Below, one piece after another: positions 1 through 7,212 of a DNA stretch of 8,718 bases; position 1 is the stretch's first letter, and every line of letters begins with the position of its first letter. Where the stretch lies: contig JAGRBY010000295.1 in the NCBI GenBank assembly GCA_020433835.1, positions 1 to 8,718 on the forward strand, given 5' to 3'. Made by a program: the position numbers and the translations under genes. This DNA comes from Anaerolineae bacterium (GTDB lineage: Bacteria > Chloroflexota > Anaerolineae > 4572-78 > J111). A model generated the notes under the pieces. It did no database searches and was not told where the DNA came from. It saw only the letters and a list, made by a program, of their open reading frames with translations.

Positions 1-299
1 GGACAAATCTTATCCATAACGCTATTCAAGCCATGGATAATGAAGGTGAGTTGCAGATTGACGTCTTTCAAGATGCTGGCTATGTGGTAACACAAATTAC
101 CGACTCAGGGGCAGGAATTCCCGATGAGATTAAAGACCGTATTTTTGAGCCGTTTTTTACCACAAAACCCGCCGGAGAAGGAAGCGGTCTCGGTTTGGAC
201 ATCGTTCGCAAAATTGTTGAAAAGCACGATGGCACAATAGAGGTAGATAGCCGGCCTGGTCGGACCACCTTTCGAGTTTTGTTACCTGTCCATACATAA
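1..299 (+). CDS. Sensor histidine kinase, C-terminal catalytic ATPase domain (5' truncated by window edge)
   Basis: Only the last 98 or so codons are present; the reading frame is open to the left edge (first full codon at base 3), so the start, sensor part and phospho-accepting histidine lie outside. What remains is a GHKL/HATPase_c domain: an N box right at the edge (NLIHNAIQAM), the G1 box DSGAGIP, the F box FEPFFTTK and the G2 box GSGLGL, ending in the usual short last beta strand (FRVLLP). Together these bind ATP-Mg and phosphorylate the kinase's own histidine. The FTTKP-GxGSGLGL style is that of NtrB/ZraS-like kinases. There is no receiver at the C-terminus, so it is not a C-terminally hybrid kinase. 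The stop is 46 bases before the receiver gene downstream, which is a plausible partner in the same transcript (inference). Confidence 0.93.
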   Translation, partial: TNLIHNAIQAMDNEGELQIDVFQDAGYVVTQITDSGAGIPDEIKDRIFEPFFTTKPAGEGSGLGLDIVRKIVEKHDGTIEVDSRPGRTTFRVLLPVHT

Positions 300-345
300 A
301 AAATTTACTTCTTAAAACAGAGATGTTTTTGTGGAGAATGGGTTT

Positions 346-741
346 ATGCCTAAAAAAGCTATTTTGTGTGTTGATGACGAAAAAATAGTTCTAGATAGTC
401 TTAAAGTTCAGATCAAAAATCGCTTTGGTAGCCAATATCATTATGAATTTGCCGAAAGTGCTGATGAAGCGTTGGAAGTTATTGAAGAGTTAAACGAAGA
501 TGGCGTCGAAATTTTCATGATTGTCTCCGATTGGTTAATGCCCCACATGAAGGGCGATGAACTCCTTATTCAAGTCCACGAAAAATTCCCTAACATTGTC
601 AAAGTGATGTTAACCGGCCAGGCCGATGCCGATGCTGTGGAACGAACGCAAAAAGAGGCGAACCTGTATCGCTGCTTGCATAAACCTTGGGCCGAAGAAA
701 CCCTCATCGAAACAATTGAGTCAGGTATGGAAACCTTATGA
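346..741 (+). CDS. Stand-alone CheY-like receiver protein
   Basis: This is a single-domain response regulator of 131 residues with no output domain. The receiver fold is complete: acidic pair D10-D11, phospho-acceptor D62 in SDWLMP, switch T90 in LTGQAD, and K113 in KPW. The KPW ending and the LTGQAD motif are typical of the receiver subfamily seen in RpfG-like and REC-first hybrid proteins. An in-frame GTG lies at 331, but ATG 346 is preferred. It is preceded by GGAG (333-336) nine bases upstream, and it gives the same [15 protein letters not shown]-terminus as the next protein. The stop overlaps the start of the hybrid kinase gene (ATGA, 738-741), indicating one operon and translational coupling. 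With no DNA-binding or enzyme domain it must act by protein contact or as a phosphate shuttle or sink. Likely donors are the kinase upstream or the hybrid kinase downstream (inference). Confidence 0.93.
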   Translation: MPKKAILCVDDEKIVLDSLKVQIKNRFGSQYHYEFAESADEALEVIEELNEDGVEIFMIVSDWLMPHMKGDELLIQVHEKFPNIVKVMLTGQADADAVERTQKEANLYRCLHKPWAEETLIETIESGMETL

Positions 742-3700
742 GTAAACCGGCTATTTTATGCGTCGACGATGAAAAAATCGTATTGAATAGCCTCAAAGAA
801 CAACTCCGGCGCGAATTTGGTCGTGAATATGATCTCGAAACGGCTGAAAGTGGCGATGAAGCTCTGGAAATTCTGGAAGAGCTGTTAGAAGAGGGGCTTG
901 AAATACCGGTCATCATTTCCGATCAAATTATGCCGGGTATGAAAGGTAACCAACTCCTTAAGGAAGTTCACACCTTTCTACCGCGCACTTTGAAAATTTT
1001 GCTGACCGGCCAGGCCGATGCTGCTGCTGTCGGGGATGCGCTCAACGAAGCCAATCTTTATCGATACATAACTAAACCTTGGGATCAGACTGACTTGGTT
1101 TTAACCGTCTCTGAGGCTGCGCGTAGTTATTTTCAAGACAAGCAGTTGGCTGAAAAAAATGAAGAATTGGCGCAACTCAATGCTACTTTAGAAGAACAAG
1201 TCAAGCAGCGCACAGCCGAACTTCAGGCCACCAACAGCCTGCTCAAACAAGAAAATATCGAACGCTCTCGCGCTGAAAAAACGCTTCTACGGCAAAAAGA
1301 ATATCTGTCAGCCTTGCATGATACCACCCTTGGTTTAATCGGTCGCCTTGACTTAAACGAACTACTTGAAGATCTCATTACCAGAGCCGCCCAATTACTG
1401 GGTACCCAACACGGCTATATTTATCTTGTTGAAGTTGATCAAGATAGCGGCGAACCCATCCTCGAGCGTAAATTGGGGATCGGTGTCTTTGCCAACCTTA
1501 TCGGTTTTCGGCTGAATATGGGCGAAGGGCTAGCCGGTAAAGTCTGGCAGACCGGCCAACCCCAGGTGGTTGATAACTATGATGCCTGGGCCGATCGGGC
1601 CAAAAACTTTGAGTATAATTTAATTAGTACCCTTTTAGGGGTGCCGCTTGTTCAAAACGTAAATATCGATCTCACCGACTCGCAAACGGCACCTTGGAAT
1701 ATCAATCTCAATTCGGCTTTAAAAACCCACAACCATCAACCGCGAACAGACGAGGGGCAAGTCGTCGTGGGGGTACTCGGCATGGCCTACGGCCCCGAGT
1801 CTGATCAAACCTTCGATACCGATGAGATCGAGCTGTTAAGCCGCTTTGCCCAACTGGCTTCGATTGCTTTAGACAATGCCCGCTTATATGAGTTGGCCCG
1901 TCAAGAAAAGGAATATTTTGAGGCGTTGGTTCAACACAGCCCTGTTGCTATTGTAACCACTGATATAGACCATCGTATCGTATCGTGGAATCCGGCGGCT
2001 GAGCAATTATTCGGGTATACCCCAAACAAAGCGATTGGTCATAATTTAGATAATCTGGTTGCCAGCTCTGACCTTATCCACACCGAGGCCCAAAACATCA
2101 CCCAGTTGACGGACGAGGGTGATTTAGTCCACGTCCTCACCAAACGTCTGCATCAAGATGGACGGTTAATGGATGTTGAACTCTCATCACTGCCGGTCTC
2201 GGTCGGTGGCGAGAAGCTTGGCAATATCATCATTTACCACGACATCACCGAACTCCAGCGCGCCCGCAAAGAAGCCGAAGCCGCCAATGAGGCCAAAAGT
2301 TCCTTCCTGGCCACCATGAGCCACGAGATTCGCACCCCCATGAACGGCGTCATCGGTATGACCAGCCTGCTGCTTAATACCCAACTAACCGCCGAACAGC
2401 GCGATTATACCGAAACTATTCGTAACAGCGGCAATGCTTTGTTAACTATCATTAATGATATCCTTGATTTTTCCAAAATCGAGGCCGGAAAAATTGAGCT
2501 GGAGCATCGCCCCTTTGATTTACGAGAATGCCTGGAAGGTGCGCTGGATCTGCTGGCGACCAAAGCTTTAGAAAAAGGGTTGGATTTGGCTTATCATATC
2601 GATGCTCAGACGCCTGAAGTGATTGGTGGCGATGTAACACGCCTGCGCCAAATCCTCATTAACCTCTTGAATAATGCGGTTAAATTTACCCATTCCGGTG
2701 AAATTGTTGTTTCAGTAGAAAGTCGACTCTTAAATTCCGCACTTGTCACCAAAAACTTGCCGCCCGCTCTGCCGCCGTCCGAACCCAACGCTCCCCCTGC
2801 GGTGTGTGAACTGCATTTTGCCGTTCGGGATACCGGTATTGGTATCCCGCAAAATCGAATGCATCGGCTATTTCAGGCATTCAGCCAGGTCGATGCCTCG
2901 ACCACCCGCCGCTATGGCGGCACCGGCCTTGGTTTGATTATCAGCAAACATCTGTCCGAAGTTATGGGTGGTACCATGTGGGTGGAAAGCGAAGTGGGTA
3001 AAGGAACCGTTTTCCATTTCACCATCCAGGCCGAATCTATTCCCAATGTAACCTACTCCCACTTACACGAAATCCAGCCCAAGTTAAAAGGTAAACGGGT
3101 TTTAATTGTAGACGACAATACGACCAATCGGCGCATCTTAGAACTGCAAACGCAGTCGTGGGGCATGATACCCCAAACAACCGCCTTCCCTTCCGAAGCC
3201 CTTGAGTGGCTCCGTGCCGGTGATATCTTTGATATCGCCCTTCTCGACATGCAAATGCCGGAAATGGATGGTGTTACCTTAGCTGTCGAGATACATCGCT
3301 TAGAGCAAAAATTCCCACAAGTCATGCTAACATCGTTAGGGCAGCACGAAGTGTCAGATCGACTTGAGGAAACCGGGGTCGAATTTGCCGCCTTCTTGAA
3401 TAAACCCATAAAACCCTCTCAACTTTTCGACGCCCTGGTTACCATCTTCTCCGATCGGCCCATCCCATTCCGCCCCCGAGAAAAAACCCCGGACGTACTT
3501 TTCGACCCGAGCATGGGCCGGCGGTTACCATTACGCATCCTTTTAGCCGAAGACCACCCTACCAACCAAAAATTAGCCCTACGTATTTTGGAACAATTAG
3601 GTTATCGTGCCGATGTAGCCGCTAATGGCCTCGAAACCCTGGAAGCCTTAGAGCGTCAACCTTATGATATTATTCTGATGGATATGCAAATGCCGGAAAT

Positions 3701-4361
3701 GGACGGTCTGGAAGCTACCCGTTCTATCCGTAGCCATTGGCCCGGTGATGCAGGCCCTCACATCATTGCTATGACAGCCAACGCGATGCAAGGCGATCGC
3801 GAACGCTGTCTGGCCGCCGGGATGAATGATTATGTCAGTAAGCCTATCAGAGTAGATGAGCTAGTCAGAGCCTTAACCGAAGGCCATCGTTCCAGCAGCG
3901 TAAAGCCGCCTCTGGAAATGACCCAAAAAGAAACGTTACCCAGTGAGACAAACGGTGTTTCTAACGCGCTATGGGATGAAGTTGCGCCTTCTGCGCTAGT
4001 TGGTGACATAACAGTACTGGATCAAGCGGCTTTGTCTATGCTTCTTGACTTGTTAGGTGGAGAAAAAGCGCTACTGGTCGAACTCATCGATAGTTTTCTG
4101 GAAGAAGCGCCGTTGCTGTTGCTGAAACTAAATCAAGCCTCTCAGCAAGATAATGCGGCGGGATTGCGTATGGCGGCTCATACATTAAAATCAAGCTGTA
4201 ATGATTTTGGAGCAAAGGCCTTAGCCCAGATGTGCCAGGCAATGGAAACCATGGCCAAAGATGGTGTATTAGCTCCGGACACAAAAAGCAAGGTCGCTCA
4301 AATCGAAACCGAATATCAAAATGTAAAGACAGCGCTTGAAAAAATGCGCGATGATGAATGA
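738..4361 (+). CDS. Multi-domain hybrid histidine kinase, REC-GAF-PAS-HisKA-HATPase-REC-REC-HPt
   Basis: A 1207-residue soluble phosphorelay kinase with no membrane segment or signal peptide. Domain order by residue: receiver 1-125 (D10-D11, D62, T90, K113); coiled coil about 135-190; GAF about 200-383, with a 36-residue Asn/Thr-rich insertion at about 306-341; PAS about 390-505; HisKA with H529 in [11 protein letters not shown]; HATPase about 628-760 with N box near 645, G1 DTGIGIP at 698-704 and G2 GTGLGL at about 728, interrupted by a proline-rich insertion near 668-690. Then come receiver 785-905 (D792-D793, D837, T865, K889), receiver 935-1055 (D982, T1013, K1035) and an HPt domain about 1080-1200 with H1148 in AHTLKSS. 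The key phosphorylation residues are intact, so the expected relay is H529 to D837 or D982 to H1148 and on to an external receiver. The GAF and PAS domains suggest sensing of a small cytosolic ligand or redox state, which the sequence does not identify. The start overlaps the upstream receiver gene by ATGA; the Shine-Dalgarno is weak (GGAA near 729), consistent with coupling. Confidence 0.95.
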   Translation: MSKPAILCVDDEKIVLNSLKEQLRREFGREYDLETAESGDEALEILEELLEEGLEIPVIISDQIMPGMKGNQLLKEVHTFLPRTLKILLTGQADAAAVGDALNEANLYRYITKPWDQTDLVLTVSEAARSYFQDKQLAEKNEELAQLNATLEEQVKQRTAELQATNSLLKQENIERSRAEKTLLRQKEYLSALHDTTLGLIGRLDLNELLEDLITRAAQLLGTQHGYIYLVEVDQDSGEPILERKLGIGVFANLIGFRLNMGEGLAGKVWQTGQPQVVDNYDAWADRAKNFEYNLISTLLGVPLVQNVNIDLTDSQTAPWNINLNSALKTHNHQPRTDEGQVVVGVLGMAYGPESDQTFDTDEIELLSRFAQLASIALDNARLYELARQEKEYFEALVQHSPVAIVTTDIDHRIVSWNPAAEQLFGYTPNKAIGHNLDNLVASSDLIHTEAQNITQLTDEGDLVHVLTKRLHQDGRLMDVELSSLPVSVGGEKLGNIIIYHDITELQRARKEAEAANEAKSSFLATMSHEIRTPMNGVIGMTSLLLNTQLTAEQRDYTETIRNSGNALLTIINDILDFSKIEAGKIELEHRPFDLRECLEGALDLLATKALEKGLDLAYHIDAQTPEVIGGDVTRLRQILINLLNNAVKFTHSGEIVVSVESRLLNSALVTKNLPPALPPSEPNAPPAVCELHFAVRDTGIGIPQNRMHRLFQAFSQVDASTTRRYGGTGLGLIISKHLSEVMGGTMWVESEVGKGTVFHFTIQAESIPNVTYSHLHEIQPKLKGKRVLIVDDNTTNRRILELQTQSWGMIPQTTAFPSEALEWLRAGDIFDIALLDMQMPEMDGVTLAVEIHRLEQKFPQVMLTSLGQHEVSDRLEETGVEFAAFLNKPIKPSQLFDALVTIFSDRPIPFRPREKTPDVLFDPSMGRRLPLRILLAEDHPTNQKLALRILEQLGYRADVAANGLETLEALERQPYDIILMDMQMPEMDGLEATRSIRSHWPGDAGPHIIAMTANAMQGDRERCLAAGMNDYVSKPIRVDELVRALTEGHRSSSVKPPLEMTQKETLPSETNGVSNALWDEVAPSALVGDITVLDQAALSMLLDLLGGEKALLVELIDSFLEEAPLLLLKLNQASQQDNAAGLRMAAHTLKSSCNDFGAKALAQMCQAMETMAKDGVLAPDTKSKVAQIETEYQNVKTALEKMRDDE

Positions 4362-4535
4362 CAGAGATAGAATTCGAACTGTTGTGTGTAGCCAACAGGA
4401 CGACAGTCGCTTTTTGATTAAAATGAGCGCTCGTTTGGCCTAATCGACAGTCACTGTTTGAACCGCGTAACGTATAAAAGAGTCAATTCACAGCTTTTTG
4501 GCTGTTGCTTTAGCAAGCCGTAAGGAGAAATACAA
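4362..4535 (+). promoter_or_regulatory. Intergenic leader upstream of the HAMP-type response regulator, possible weak promoter
   Basis: This 174-base gap has no convincing terminator for the hybrid kinase gene, so read-through is possible. It contains TATAAA at 4473-4478, a fair -10 hexamer, but no good -35 at the proper distance (TTGAAC at 4458-4463 is only nine bases away). The octamer CGACAGTC occurs twice (4401-4408 and 4445-4452), and the second copy leads into the perfect palindrome ACAGT-C-ACTGT (4447-4457). An imperfect hairpin (4500-4519: GGC/GCC and TTGC/GCAA pairs around a TTTA loop) lies just before the strong Shine-Dalgarno AAGGAG (4522-4527), which sits eight bases before the ATG. 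An independent promoter is possible but not shown. Confidence 0.3.
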
Positions 4536-5264
4536 ATGAAACAAGAACAAGGGCATATCCTGATTGTCGACGACCACAAAACCACGCGCCTAAAACTCAA
4601 AATGGGACTTCAACAACAGGGCCACACAACAGCCGACGCCATCCACGGCCGGCAAGCCTTAGATATTCTCCGCCAAGAGGCGTTCGATCTTGTTCTGCTC
4701 GATATCCTCATGCCCGAAATGGATGGCTATGAGGTTTTGGCTGAAATGAAGCACGATCCTAAATTGCGCGATATCCCGGTCATTGTCATTTCGGCCCACG
4801 ATGAAATGCAAAGTATTGTTAAGGGTATTGAATTAGGGGCTGAAGATTATCTGCCCAAAAATTTCGATCCTATTCTTCTTAAGGCTCGTATTACCGCCTG
4901 CTTAGAAAAGAAGCGATTGCGCGATCAGGAAGTCCAATATCTGCGCGATGTAGCGCAGCTCACCAACGCCGCGGCCGCCGTAGAGGCCACAACGTTTGAA
5001 CCGGAAAGTATAGCCGATGTTGCACAGCGTCAAGATGAGTTAGGCCAACTGGCCCGTGTTTTCCAGCGCATGGCCCGTGAGATTGACGCTCGTGAAGAGC
5101 GTCTAAAGCAACAAGTTCAAGAATTACGGATTGAAATTGATCAAGCCCGTCGGACTCATCAAGTTGACCAAATTACCAATACAGAATATTTTCAAAACCT
5201 ACGTCAAAAAGCAAAAGATATTCGCGGTACCCGCAAAGATCCTGAAGATAACCCATCGACATAA
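4536..5264 (+). CDS. Response regulator: receiver plus soluble HAMP-like segment and conserved C-terminal tail
   Basis: A 242-residue protein. Residues 1-125 are a complete receiver: D12-D13, phospho-acceptor D56 in LLDILMPEMDG, switch S86 in VISAHDE, K108 in LPKNFDP. Residues about 142-195 resemble a HAMP domain: a first helix with LTNAAAAVE, a connector with TFEPES, and the second-helix signature DELGQLARVFQRMA (D167-E168-L169-G170). There are no membrane helices next to it. From about 185 it continues as a coiled coil (REERLKQQVQELRIEID) into a charged tail with QITNTEYFQNLRQKAKDIR. A similar HAMP-plus-tail arrangement is one I recall from cyanobacterial and Chloroflexota signalling proteins, where its function is not clear to me. 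There is no DNA-binding or catalytic domain, so output is probably through dimerisation or partner binding. AAGGAG at 4522-4527 fixes the start. It lies on the same strand as the hybrid kinase and may take phosphate from its HPt domain (inference). Confidence 0.92.
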   Translation: MKQEQGHILIVDDHKTTRLKLKMGLQQQGHTTADAIHGRQALDILRQEAFDLVLLDILMPEMDGYEVLAEMKHDPKLRDIPVIVISAHDEMQSIVKGIELGAEDYLPKNFDPILLKARITACLEKKRLRDQEVQYLRDVAQLTNAAAAVEATTFEPESIADVAQRQDELGQLARVFQRMAREIDAREERLKQQVQELRIEIDQARRTHQVDQITNTEYFQNLRQKAKDIRGTRKDPEDNPST

Positions 5265-5284
5265 GTAACGACACAGCGTAAATT

Positions 5285-5317
5285 AAAAACCCCCGGCTCA
5301 TAAACCGGGGGTTTTTT
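5285..5317. terminator. Bidirectional intrinsic terminator between convergent genes
   Basis: A perfect 7-base-pair GC-rich stem, CCCCCGG (5290-5296) with CCGGGGG (5305-5311), encloses an 8-base loop. An A tract (5285-5289) precedes it and a run of six T (5312-5317) follows, so both strands show a GC stem followed by a T run. It sits about 20 bases after the stop of the response regulator and about 11 bases beyond the stop of the CoA-transferase on the opposite strand. It therefore serves both genes. Confidence 0.93.
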
Positions 5318-5328
5318 GATGTCTACCC

Positions 5329-6867
5329 TCAAGAATAGACAATATGGTCGTGATTATGCTGCTGCATATCATCCGTCGCGATAAAGCGTGTGTGCCAGCT
5401 AAACGCCTCCTCCAGCAGGTGCGGCGTCTGCTTGCCGGGTGACATCGCCAGAGCGCGATGGAAATATTCATCCAAAGCCGGTTTGTAATCCGGATGGGCA
5501 CAATTATCAATAATCAGTCTGGCCCGCTGCTTGGGTGACAGGCCGCGTAAGTCGGCCAGGCCATATTCGGTGACGATGATTTGGGTGTCGTGCTCTGTAT
5601 GATCCACATGCGAAACCATCGGCACAATGGCCGAAATAGCCCCATTTTTCGCCGTAGAAGGTGTCATAAAGAAAGATAAAAAGGCGTTACGGGCGAAATC
5701 GCCGGAGCCGCCGACGCCGTTTTGAATCTTCGTCCCCATAATATGCGTCGAATTAACGTTGCCGTAGATATCGGCTTCAACCATCCCATTCATGGCAATT
5801 ACCCCCAGCCGGCGAATAACTTCCGGATGATTACTAATTCCCTGAGACCGTAAAATGATTTTATCGTGGTAGAAATCAATATTTTGATTGAAGCGATCCA
5901 GCGCCGCCGGACTAAGCGAAAAAGCCGTGGCCGAGGCCGACAGCAACGTGCCGGTATCGAGCATATCGAGCATCCCGTCTTGGATAACCTCGGTGTAAGA
6001 CGTCATCCCTTCAAAACGACTCTTTTGCAAGCCAATAAGCACCGCATTGGCAATATTGCCCACCCCCGACTGGAGCGGAAGAAGCGTGGTATCAGGCAGC
6101 CGTCCTTTCCTGACCTCATGCTCTAGAAAATCAAGAATATGATCCGCAATTCGGCTGGAAATTTCGTTGGGCGGACTAAAAGGTGAATTGCGATCATTCT
6201 CATTGGTTTCTACTATAGCCACAACCTTGCTAGGGTCGCATCGCAAATAAGGCACGCCGATGCGGTCGTAGGCGTGGATAATAGGGATCGGTTGGCGATT
6301 AGGTGGGTCGGCCGTTTCGTAGAAAATATCATGCATGCCTTCAAGCTTTTCGTTCTGCCAGGAGTTAACCTCCAAAATAATCTTTTCGGCATGGTCAAGC
6401 CAGGTTTTATTATTGCCCAGCGAACTGGCCGGAATAAGCCGGCCATCCTCGCGGATCGCCGTAACTTCGACAATCGCAAAATCGAGCTTACCAAAAAAGC
6501 CATAACCCACATACTGCGGCACGTGGCTCAGATGGATATCTACATACTCAATGTCGCCGGAGTTGATTCGCTTGCGGGTAACGGGTTCGGACTGGTAAGG
6601 TAAGCGTAAGCGCATCGCATCGGCCATTGCCAGCGCCCCATCGAGTTCGGGCGCGGTCGATGCGCCGGTCCAGACGCCAATTTGAAACGGTTTGCCTTCG
6701 ATATGCGCCTTGGCAATTTGCATCGCCAGCGCACGAGGAACTTCTTTCGGGTAGCCACTGCCGGTAAAGCCGCTCATCCCGACGTTGACATCGGTTGGGA
6801 TCATCGCTGCTGCTTCCTCGGCAGACATAATTTTACTACGAAGCGCTTTGTTTAAGATGCGTGTCAT
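5329..6867 (-). CDS. Acetyl-CoA hydrolase/transferase family protein, probable succinyl-CoA:acetate (or propionate) CoA-transferase
   Basis: A 512-residue cytosolic class I CoA-transferase of the AarC/YgfH/Cat1 group, which is usually about 490-510 residues. The family's N-terminal GSGYPKEVPRAL is present (about residues 37-48). The likely catalytic glutamate is E293 in SYTEVIQDGML, which forms the glutamyl-CoA thioester in this family. The glycine-rich loop NGVGGSGDFARN (383-394) helps form the CoA and oxyanion site. These enzymes move CoA between succinyl-CoA and acetate or propionate, linking the citric acid cycle to acetate use or release. Sequence alone does not separate these activities, nor simple hydrolysis. 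The start is supported by AGGAGA (plus-strand 6873-6878) five bases upstream. It has its own promoter at 6988-7016 and the terminator at 5285-5317, so it is a single-gene unit, convergent to the response regulator and divergent from smc. Nothing links it functionally to the signalling genes except position. Confidence 0.93.
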   Translation of the reverse strand: MTRILNKALRSKIMSAEEAAAMIPTDVNVGMSGFTGSGYPKEVPRALAMQIAKAHIEGKPFQIGVWTGASTAPELDGALAMADAMRLRLPYQSEPVTRKRINSGDIEYVDIHLSHVPQYVGYGFFGKLDFAIVEVTAIREDGRLIPASSLGNNKTWLDHAEKIILEVNSWQNEKLEGMHDIFYETADPPNRQPIPIIHAYDRIGVPYLRCDPSKVVAIVETNENDRNSPFSPPNEISSRIADHILDFLEHEVRKGRLPDTTLLPLQSGVGNIANAVLIGLQKSRFEGMTSYTEVIQDGMLDMLDTGTLLSASATAFSLSPAALDRFNQNIDFYHDKIILRSQGISNHPEVIRRLGVIAMNGMVEADIYGNVNSTHIMGTKIQNGVGGSGDFARNAFLSFFMTPSTAKNGAISAIVPMVSHVDHTEHDTQIIVTEYGLADLRGLSPKQRARLIIDNCAHPDYKPALDEYFHRALAMSPGKQTPHLLEEAFSWHTRFIATDDMQQHNHDHIVYS

Positions 6868-6888
6868 AAGTGTCTCCTATCGTGATAA

Positions 6889-6907
6889 CGGGTTAGGATT
6901 AAACCCG
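6889..6907 (-). promoter_or_regulatory. Small hairpin in the CoA-transferase leader
   Basis: A perfect 6-base-pair inverted repeat CGGGTT / AACCCG with a 7-base loop lies about ten bases upstream of the AGGAGA ribosome-binding site of the CoA-transferase, inside the roughly 113-base leader predicted from its promoter. It could modulate ribosome access. There is no T run, so it is not a terminator. It does not match a riboswitch I recognise, and a stem this short could occur by chance. Confidence 0.25.
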
Positions 6908-6987
6908 AGCGCTGATAAGTTTTCTTTAGAAATGCCTAACACGACGGTGTGACAATCCTTCGGTGGATCAAGTACCTTTGTTGTTTG

Positions 6988-7016
6988 AGTATAAAGGGGA
7001 GTACAAACGAAGTCAA
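6988..7016 (-). promoter_or_regulatory. Sigma70-type promoter of the CoA-transferase gene
   Basis: Read on the minus strand, the -35 box TTGACT (7016-7011) is followed by exactly 17 bases and then the -10 box TATACT (6993-6988), five of six matches to consensus in each. Transcription would start near 6981 and leave a leader of about 113 bases before the ATG at 6867. Confidence 0.75.
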
Positions 7017-7061
7017 ACCAAAATAGAGGCAATTTTCGCTCTAGAATCAACAGCAGGCGCT

Positions 7062-7089
7062 TTGACTCTCCTTTAAAATTCGATATACT
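7062..7089 (+). promoter_or_regulatory. Sigma70-type promoter of smc
   Basis: The -35 box TTGACT (7062-7067), a 16-base spacer, and the -10 box TATACT (7084-7089) give a strong housekeeping promoter with hexamers identical to those of the divergent promoter. Transcription would start near 7096, giving a leader of about 115 bases that contains the whole heptamer repeat array. Confidence 0.72.
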
Positions 7090-7146
7090 CAGCAGGTTGT
7101 GTATTTAATCCAGATCGAAAATTAAATGATTTTTGCAGTTGAGTTA

Positions 7147-7212
7147 GGTAATGAGTAATTAGTAATTTAAGCCTCAACCAATTACCAATTACCAGTTACC
7201 AATTACCCGTTA
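7147..7212 (+). repeat. Heptamer tandem repeats forming an imperfect inverted repeat before and into the smc start codon
   Basis: The right arm is five tandem 7-base units (7178-7212): CCAATTA, CCAATTA, CCAGTTA, CCAATTA, CCCGTTA, the last ending on the A of the smc ATG. The left arm is three units of the opposite orientation (GTAATGA, GTAATTA, GTAATTT, 7148-7168). Bases 7147-7167 can pair with 7180-7200 as a 21-position stem with three mismatches and one wobble around a 12-base loop (7168-7179). Short tandem heptamers in intergenic DNA are known from filamentous cyanobacteria and some other bacteria. Whether this one is a member of a genome-wide family cannot be seen here. Confidence 0.85.

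Larger units (their letters stand above)
6868..7211. other. Divergent intergenic region between CoA-transferase and smc
   Basis: A 344-base gap without a protein gene. From left to right it holds the leader of the CoA-transferase with a small hairpin (6889-6907), its promoter (6988-7016), about 45 bases between the two -35 boxes, the smc promoter (7062-7089), and an A+T-rich smc leader ending in the 7-base repeat array (7148-7212). No ORF in it looks coding. Confidence 0.8.

Noticed and set aside
331..345. GTG at 331 as start of the stand-alone receiver
   Set aside because: The GTG overlaps the likely ribosome-binding site GGAG (333-336) of ATG 346, and the extra five residues are absent from the paralogous receiver, which begins at the equivalent of ATG 346.
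3053..3409. Minus-strand open frame of 118 codons inside the hybrid kinase
   Set aside because: It lies opposite the well-conserved second receiver, has no family motif and no ribosome-binding site, and is a shadow of the coding strand.
4084..4395. Minus-strand open frame of 103 codons over the HPt end and the following gap
   Set aside because: It is mostly complementary to the HPt codons and shows no motif, and nothing suggests a convergent gene here.
4401..4416. CGACAGTCG followed by CTTTTTG as a terminator for the hybrid kinase gene
   Set aside because: The palindrome has only a one-base centre and four pairs, so it cannot form a stable hairpin loop, and the T run is short.
6213..6603. 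Overlapping open frames on both strands inside the CoA-transferase (6213-6512 minus, 6274-6603 plus)
   Set aside because: Both lie in non-coding frames of a gene whose own frame is fully explained by the CoA-transferase family.
7147..7212. CRISPR array
   Set aside because: The repeat units are 7 bases and directly adjacent with no unique spacers, so it is a short tandem repeat, not a CRISPR.
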